A stretch of DNA of 64,000 bases from CAMDPA01 sp965223035 (GTDB taxonomy: Bacteria > Pseudomonadota > Alphaproteobacteria > Rhizobiales > Hyphomicrobiaceae), in the NCBI GenBank assembly GCA_965223035.1, contig OZ244980.1, forward strand, positions 248,001 to 312,000. Reading direction: 5' to 3'. Position numbers and translations under genes: made by a program. Positions 59,429 through 64,000 of this stretch are shown here, one piece after another. The notes under the pieces are model-generated. The model saw only the letters and a program-made list of their open reading frames with translations. It was not told where the DNA came from and ran no database searches. Positions within the stretch are counted from its first letter, which is position 1. Every line of letters begins with the position of its first letter.

Positions 59429-61059
59429 GTGCTCGCTCCCGTCCTGCCATACAACCGGTCGATCGCCGCCATCATCGCCTCCGGTCGCGCCTGGCGAAAA
59501 CGTGCGGCAAGATGCTGATCGGCACGCACCAAGTAGGCGGACCCGGGCTTGGCATCGAAGCGCTCGGTCAACAGACCTTGTTGATCGAAAATGTCGTGCC
59601 CCACGACGAGGGTGGCAATGTCGCCACGCTCGGCCAACCAGGCGGGACGCGGGTCGCCGCCCCCATCCCAGAGCAAGACGGTCGGCGTATTGGCGCGGAC
59701 GCATTCCAACAGCCAGCCGTCCCGACCATCGGCGGTTCGAACCGGGGCGTCCGGCAATGGCGCACCCAGCCGGGCAGTGCCGGCGAAGGCGTCGGCATCC
59801 GGGGTTTGTAGCGCGGAGATTTGCTGTGTGGCCACCGAGAGCCGACCGGAGTTGACGAAGTCCTTGGCAAATCCGGTGGTCGCGGCGAGCTGCAGCGCTC
59901 CGTTGCGGAACTGGCGCTCGGTGGCGGTGCGCGGCGCGATAAAGTCGGTCGACCGCGTCGAGTGGCCGATGTTCTCGTCGGCGGCCTGACCGCGTTCCTG
60001 GTCATAGCTTTCGATCAGTGCCAGTGGCGCTTTGCCATCCAGCACGGCGGCCAGCTTCCAAGCTAAGTTTTCGGCGTCCTGGATGCCGGAGTTGGCGCCG
60101 CGGGCACCGAACGGGGAGACTTGATGGGCGGCGTCGCCAGCGAAGATCACCCGACCGTGGATGAAACGGGGCAGGCGGCGGCACTGGAACGTGTAAATCG
60201 ACACCCACTCCAGCTCAAAATTGCTGTGTCCCAGCATTCGGCGGATGCGTGGGGTCACATGCTCGGGTTGACGCTCGACCTCGGCATCGGCTTCTGGCCC
60301 CAGCTGTAAATCGATGCGCCAGACGTCGTCGGGTTGCTTGTGCAGCAGCGCCGATTGGCCCGTGTGAAACGGCGGATCGAACCAAAACCAGCGCTCGTTC
60401 GGGAATTCAGCGGACATTTTGACGTCGGCGATCAGGAATCTGTCCTCGAACACCTCTCCGGCGAAATCCAGTCCCAGCATCGCCCGGCACGGCGAACGGG
60501 CGCCATCGCAACATAACAGCCAGTCGCAAGTCAGCCGGTAGGTCCCATCAGGGGTTTCGATCGTGATCACGGCGCCATCGTCGCGCCGTTCGATCGCGGT
60601 CACACGATTGCGCCACCTGAGATCGATACCGCTGTCCCCGTCCAGGATCGCATGCGCTAGCTCCTCCTCGACGTAATACTGTTGCAGGTTGATGAAGGCC
60701 GGCATTTTGTGACCGCCTTCGGGCAGCAGGTCGAATTCGTAGACCTGCGATTCGGCGAGGAAGACCTTGCCTTTTTGCCAAACGACGCCGCGGTCGACCA
60801 TCGGTTCGCCAACGCCCAATCGGTCGAAGATCTCCAGGGTCCGCTTGGCCCAGCACAGCCCCCGGCTGCCCTCGCCGATCCGGTCGGCATCATCGAGCAA
60901 CACCGGCGCGATACCGCGGCCGGCCAAATCAAGGGCCAGCGACATGCCGACCGGGCCTGCGCCCACGACGATCACTGGATGATGGGCGGGATCGGCCCGG
61001 TCTTGGTCGGGTGAGCGGCGGTAGCCGAACTGTGCGATGATCTTGCGGTCCTGCACCAT
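59425..61059 (-). CDS. FAD-dependent aromatic monooxygenase (PheA/MhpA/PcpB type)
   Basis: A 544-residue class A flavoprotein hydroxylase. HPVIVVGAGPVGMSLALDLA is the FAD-binding GxGxxG, DWLLCCDGARSPCRAMLGL the DG motif, and GRVIFAGDAAHQVSPFGARG the GD motif. A C-terminal thioredoxin-like domain follows (TPTVLLWDGGGDPRPAWLAE...). It uses NAD(P)H and oxygen to hydroxylate a phenolic ring. ATG 61059 starts the family-typical 'FGYRRSPDQDRADP' leader; the frame is open to another ATG at 61185, which cannot be excluded. The DUF2783 partner is coupled downstream. Confidence 0.9.
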   Translation of the reverse strand: MVQDRKIIAQFGYRRSPDQDRADPAHHPVIVVGAGPVGMSLALDLAGRGIAPVLLDDADRIGEGSRGLCWAKRTLEIFDRLGVGEPMVDRGVVWQKGKVFLAESQVYEFDLLPEGGHKMPAFINLQQYYVEEELAHAILDGDSGIDLRWRNRVTAIERRDDGAVITIETPDGTYRLTCDWLLCCDGARSPCRAMLGLDFAGEVFEDRFLIADVKMSAEFPNERWFWFDPPFHTGQSALLHKQPDDVWRIDLQLGPEADAEVERQPEHVTPRIRRMLGHSNFELEWVSIYTFQCRRLPRFIHGRVIFAGDAAHQVSPFGARGANSGIQDAENLAWKLAAVLDGKAPLALIESYDQERGQAADENIGHSTRSTDFIAPRTATERQFRNGALQLAATTGFAKDFVNSGRLSVATQQISALQTPDADAFAGTARLGAPLPDAPVRTADGRDGWLLECVRANTPTVLLWDGGGDPRPAWLAERGDIATLVVGHDIFDQQGLLTERFDAKPGSAYLVRADQHLAARFRQARPEAMMAAIDRLYGRTGAST

Positions 61060-61245
61060 GGTCGTTGGTCCGTACTGGTCGCTGATGTCCGCGAGCTTAC
61101 TCGAAGGCAATCGACCGCGGTACCATAGTCCGAATGCCGCGAGTTCCCAACGAGAACGATCGATGATTGCACAGCGCACCGGCATTTGCCCATAGCTCCA
61201 GGCCCCGGCGCGGTCGACCTACGGCTTGCGAGCGCGGCTCAGCGA

Positions 61246-62175
61246 TCAGGCTGAAGCACCGAGTTCGATCGCGACGATCTCCGGCGGCACGCCGAACCGG
61301 ACAGGTGCGATCGAGCAACCCAGCCCGCCTGACACGATCATGTGCCGCGGTTGCCCGGGAGGGTCGGTCCCGGCTTCCACGACATGGCCATAGGCAAAGC
61401 GGTTGCCGTAGCGCGACGGCACGACCGGCGAATAATTGGCCAGGCGAACCTGGCCACCATGGGTGTGGCCGGCCAATGTCAGCGCCACCCGGTCTGGAAC
61501 CTTCGGGAAGATGTCGGGTTCGTGCGCAAGCAGAATGATCGGGTCATCGTTGGTCACCTTTGACAGCGTCAAGGGAAGATCATCGACACCGCGTCCGCGC
61601 TTGCGGCGCCATTTGCGGCCGGCAAGCAGCGCCAGCTGATCGCCGAGGCCGGCAAGCCAAAAGCCCTGGCCGTGCTTAGTCAGCCTCACCACATCGTTCT
61701 CGTAAACCGGAATCCCGATCGTCTCCAATGCGATCCGGCCAAACACGGGGCCCTTGCCGCGGCGTTGCGCGGTTCGGTCCTCCCACCAGTCGTGGTTGCC
61801 GAGGATCGCGTGCACACCCAGGGGAGCAGACAATGGCGCGAGGGCGGCGGACCACAGCTTCGAGTGCACCCAATCCGTAACCCAACGATGTCCCGCCGCA
61901 TAATCGCCCAAAAGCACGATGAGATCGGGGCGCAGTGCGTTGGTCTGCTGCACGATATAGCTGATGCGGTCGGCCGACATCCAAGGCTCGCACGCATGGA
62001 GATCGGCGAGTACAGCAATCTTCAAACTCAGCTGTGGCGGCCAGCGGGTCGGCGTGAACGCATAGCGTTGAACCCGCAAGCGAAGCGGCTCGAACGCCAT
62101 GGCATAGCTGCTCAGCGACAGGCCGCCGAGGGCCGTCAACCCCAACGTGGCAACGACGCGACGTCGGGTGATCAT
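61246..62175 (-). CDS. Metallophosphoesterase (YaeI-like), probably Tat-exported
   Basis: A 309-residue calcineurin-like phosphoesterase. The N-terminus MITRRRVVATLGLTALGGLS is a twin-arginine-like signal. Metal motifs are all present: AVLADLHACEPW (DxH), LIVLLGDYAAG (GD), HAILGNHDWWED (GNHD), ILLAHEPDIF (H) and LTLAGHTHGGQV (GHTH). YaeI-type enzymes act on UDP-diacylglucosamine-like or other phosphodiesters at the membrane surface. ATG 62175 follows GGGAGGG by 11 bases; the longer frame upstream is not conserved-looking. Confidence 0.9.
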   Translation of the reverse strand: MITRRRVVATLGLTALGGLSLSSYAMAFEPLRLRVQRYAFTPTRWPPQLSLKIAVLADLHACEPWMSADRISYIVQQTNALRPDLIVLLGDYAAGHRWVTDWVHSKLWSAALAPLSAPLGVHAILGNHDWWEDRTAQRRGKGPVFGRIALETIGIPVYENDVVRLTKHGQGFWLAGLGDQLALLAGRKWRRKRGRGVDDLPLTLSKVTNDDPIILLAHEPDIFPKVPDRVALTLAGHTHGGQVRLANYSPVVPSRYGNRFAYGHVVEAGTDPPGQPRHMIVSGGLGCSIAPVRFGVPPEIVAIELGASA

Positions 62176-62276
62176 CGTTGCTAGGCCCTCCCGAAAATAT
62201 TGTTTGCGGCGATCCGAAGTTGATTGGGCACGCGATCTGGATCGTTGGCCCGCAGCGTCGGCGGCGGGGTTGATGT

Positions 62277-62355
62277 GCCAGAGCAACGTTCTGCTTTTAT
62301 CGGCATCGGAACGATCCCGATGAAAAGCAGGTTGTTCGACGCTTTAACGCACGAT
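62277..62355. repeat. Palindromic repeat family A, copy 10 (diverged)
   Basis: CCAGAGCAACGTTCTGC, TTTTATCGGCATCGG, AACGATCCCGATGAAAAGCA, GGTTGTTCGACGC, then ACGATGATCCAG. Both terminal CTAG are mutated to CCAG. It lies between the ferredoxin and phosphoesterase genes. Confidence 0.75.
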
Positions 62356-62386
62356 GATCCAGCAGCCTGAATTTTACTGGGCCCGG

Positions 62387-62725
62387 CTATGCCGACGGCA
62401 ATTTGACGAAAATATCACCATTGTCCTCATAGACCTCGTACACGGCCAGATCCTCAGTTGCCGGGCCCTCGGTACATTTTCCCGTGCGGATATCGAACCG
62501 TGCCGCGTGGAGCGGGCATTCGATCTCGTCGCCCTCCAAGAAGCCGTCCGACATGAGAGCGTAGGCATGCGGGCAAATGTTGCTGAGGGCATAGATCGTG
62601 CCGTCAAGCTCGATCAGCGCCACGTCCAGATCCTCGATGCGCGCACCGAGGGCTTCACCGGACGGCAGCTCGCTGCGGGCGGCTACGCGGTGCCAGCCAC
62701 CGGCCGACGGTAGATTGGCTGTCAT
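62387..62725 (-). CDS. Rieske [2Fe-2S] ferredoxin of a ring-hydroxylating oxygenase
   Basis: A 112-residue Rieske ferredoxin. NICPHAYALMSDG supplies Cys51/His53 and IECPLHAARFDIRTG Cys70/His73, the spacing of biphenyl/naphthalene-type ferredoxin subunits (NirD-like fold). It starts 11 bp after the oxygenase gene, so both are one operon. It passes electrons to the oxygenase; no dedicated reductase gene is visible in the window. Confidence 0.93.
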   Translation of the reverse strand: MTANLPSAGGWHRVAARSELPSGEALGARIEDLDVALIELDGTIYALSNICPHAYALMSDGFLEGDEIECPLHAARFDIRTGKCTEGPATEDLAVYEVYEDNGDIFVKLPSA

Positions 62726-62736
62726 CTAACTCGCGC

Positions 62737-63783
62737 CTATTCCGCGGCGGCAGGTGGTTGCATGGCCGCCCGCTCTTCCGCGTGGAGCCGGTCCAGTATG
62801 CGTCGGGCCTGGTTAACGCCACTGTCCGCATTGATATCGATTTGCGGTGGTTCCGGGATCCGCTCCAACGATACTTGTTGAGCTTCGAACACCGCTACAT
62901 CCTCAAGAAATGCGGTCATGATTTCATTGATCACCATCTCGCTTACTTGCGGGTTGTTGACCTCCCAGTTGTGGGCCTGTCCCCAGAAGTAGTGGGTGGT
63001 CGTCTCGGTCTCCGGCGTGATGAGGTTCATATTGCGCATTTCAATGCCGCCGACGCGCTTGCCTTGCGGTGCGCCGGTGCCGGTCGGCGTGCAACCCACG
63101 TCGAGCTTGAGAAAAGCCGGCGGCTGAAAATCGATGATCTGCCAACGGTCGACGTTGGTGGTGAATTTTCCGGCCCGTTGGAAGCTGGGTGGCGGCGCTG
63201 CGTCCAGCGTCCAGCGGGTGACGTTAACCGTGTTCGGGGTGCGGGAGACCTTGACCTCGGCTTTGTCGACCAGCGCCGCATTGCCGATCGTGGATTCATG
63301 CACGAAGGCGAGGTGGGTGAGGTCCAGCAAATTGTCGACGATCAGCTGCCAATTGGCCTTGACGTACAAATAGCGTCGCCGGGCTCCCCAATCAGGGCTG
63401 TCGAACTCATGGAAATCCGGAATTTTCTCGGGGTCGGCCAGAGCCGGATCACCCATGAAGATCCACAACCAATTGTAACGCTCGACCACCGGATAGGACT
63501 TGATCTTCGCGCCCGGCGGCACCGAAGCCTGGCCGGGGACCTTCACGCAGGTGCCCGAACCATCATATTGCAGGCCATGATAATGGCACTGCAACCTATC
63601 CCCCACCAATTTGCCCATCGACAACGGCAGGTGGCGGTGCACGCAACGGTCCTCTAGTGCCACGGCCTGGCCGTTCGGCGTACGGTACATGACGACCGGT
63701 TCGCTCAGCAAAACGCGGCCCAATGGCTGTTCGCCGACCTCATCAACATTGGCGGCAACATACCAAGAGTTCTTGAGGAACAT
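62737..63783 (-). CDS. Rieske non-haem iron oxygenase, alpha subunit (VanA-like)
   Basis: A 348-residue oxygenase. MFLKNSWYVAANVDEVGEQP is typical of vanillate-O-demethylase-type (group I, alpha-only) enzymes. The Rieske ligands are Cys47/His49 (EDRCVHRHLP) and Cys66/His69 (LQCHYHGLQYD). The mononuclear iron site is NLLDLTHLAFVHES with His157 and His162, and an Asp further on. It performs O-demethylation or hydroxylation of an aromatic acid. A perfect 17-bp palindrome 123 bp upstream is a likely operator. No other gene is seen in 63784-64000. Confidence 0.92.
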   Translation of the reverse strand: MFLKNSWYVAANVDEVGEQPLGRVLLSEPVVMYRTPNGQAVALEDRCVHRHLPLSMGKLVGDRLQCHYHGLQYDGSGTCVKVPGQASVPPGAKIKSYPVVERYNWLWIFMGDPALADPEKIPDFHEFDSPDWGARRRYLYVKANWQLIVDNLLDLTHLAFVHESTIGNAALVDKAEVKVSRTPNTVNVTRWTLDAAPPPSFQRAGKFTTNVDRWQIIDFQPPAFLKLDVGCTPTGTGAPQGKRVGGIEMRNMNLITPETETTTHYFWGQAHNWEVNNPQVSEMVINEIMTAFLEDVAVFEAQQVSLERIPEPPQIDINADSGVNQARRILDRLHAEERAAMQPPAAAE

Positions 63784-63905
63784 GGGCGTGTGCTCCGTGT
63801 GTGTCAGGAACGGATGGCGATAGTCCCATTCGATCGTCGCGGGTCGAACGGACGCCCGCCATATGTTGACGTGACGATCAACGAGACGGCGAGTTTAGAC
63901 GCGTT

Positions 63906-63922
63906 CGGTTGAAATTCAACCG
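63906..63922. promoter_or_regulatory. Perfect 17-bp palindrome upstream of the Rieske oxygenase
   Basis: CGGTTGAAATTCAACCG: two exact 8-bp arms around one central A, 123-139 bp upstream of the oxygenase ATG (63783). Suited to a dimeric regulator of the GntR, IclR or TetR kind; the gene for it would lie beyond the window. Confidence 0.55.
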
Positions 63923-64000
63923 CGTCGGTGGCGGCCGGCCAGCGCCGACGGTCCCCGGCGTCATTCGGGCGTCGGCTGGACATGGTGCTGCCGGCGGCCG

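Overview
The window is a GC-rich stretch of bacterial chromosome that looks alphaproteobacterial. The clearest clue is the run thyA - small lipoprotein - folA - hflK - hflC - DUF2065 - Do protease (57.2-51.6 kb, minus strand), an order typical of Alphaproteobacteria. Supporting clues are many CaiB-type CoA-transferases, three acyl-CoA-handling gene sets, two tripartite tricarboxylate transporter (TTT) binding proteins, Rieske and extradiol dioxygenases and an IS630 element. I cannot name the genus from sequence alone.

Layout. 0-10 kb is an eroding accessory region: the 3' end of an arylsulfatase, small conserved genes (DUF3175, DUF1810, YceI), a D-threonine-aldolase-type enzyme behind two decayed genes (M24 peptidase, luciferase-like monooxygenase), remnants of an MFS transporter, a UspA protein and an IS3 transposase, and an intact GST / ArsR-SRPBCC divergon. 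10.5-18.2 kb is a seven-gene plus-strand operon for a CoA-thioester pathway: TPP enzyme, two CaiB CoA-transferases, citryl-CoA-lyase-like protein, acyl-CoA dehydrogenase, MaoC hydratase and HpcH lyase. 18.3-21.7 kb holds a secreted mono-haem beta-propeller protein and a TTT binding protein. 22-26 kb has an overlapping penicillin-acylase / GH3-adenylase pair, then tRNA-Gly(CCC). 27-33 kb has a P450, an NDH-2-like flavoprotein, a Crp/Fnr regulator and a TauD dioxygenase. 33-36 kb is a giant DUF2339 membrane protein. 37-45 kb carries a phenylpropanoid-like set (HCHL-like hydratase, acyl-CoA dehydrogenase, NDP-forming CoA ligase) divergent from a TTT uptake pair whose permease is a TctA-TctB fusion. 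45-51 kb: miaB, plsC, LigB and LigA dioxygenase subunits, IS630, a CAT tRNA and psd. 51-64 kb: envelope protease/HflKC, folA, thyA, a CPBP protease, a FAD monooxygenase with its DUF2783 partner, a phosphoesterase and a Rieske oxygenase with its ferredoxin.

The most unusual signal is not one gene but the intergenic DNA. At least ten copies of a palindromic, CTAG-bounded element (about 61 bp in its basic form, called family A here) lie between genes, with two further dispersed families (B and C) and several short tandem arrays. Family A copies supply the stop codons of the GH3, TctAB and LigA genes; a family C copy does the same for the D-threonine-aldolase-type gene. One family A copy carries the IS630 insertion exactly at its terminal CTAG. 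Family A also shares its TAGAGCA end with the IS630 inverted repeat, so it may be a TA-targeted miniature element.

The catabolic genes fit together as an oligotroph's toolkit: uptake of organic acids or aromatics by TTT systems, CoA activation, side-chain or dicarboxylate breakdown, and ring hydroxylation and cleavage. Three near-perfect or perfect palindromes (41540, 63906, and a pair of arms at 8171/8224) are candidate operators for these modules.
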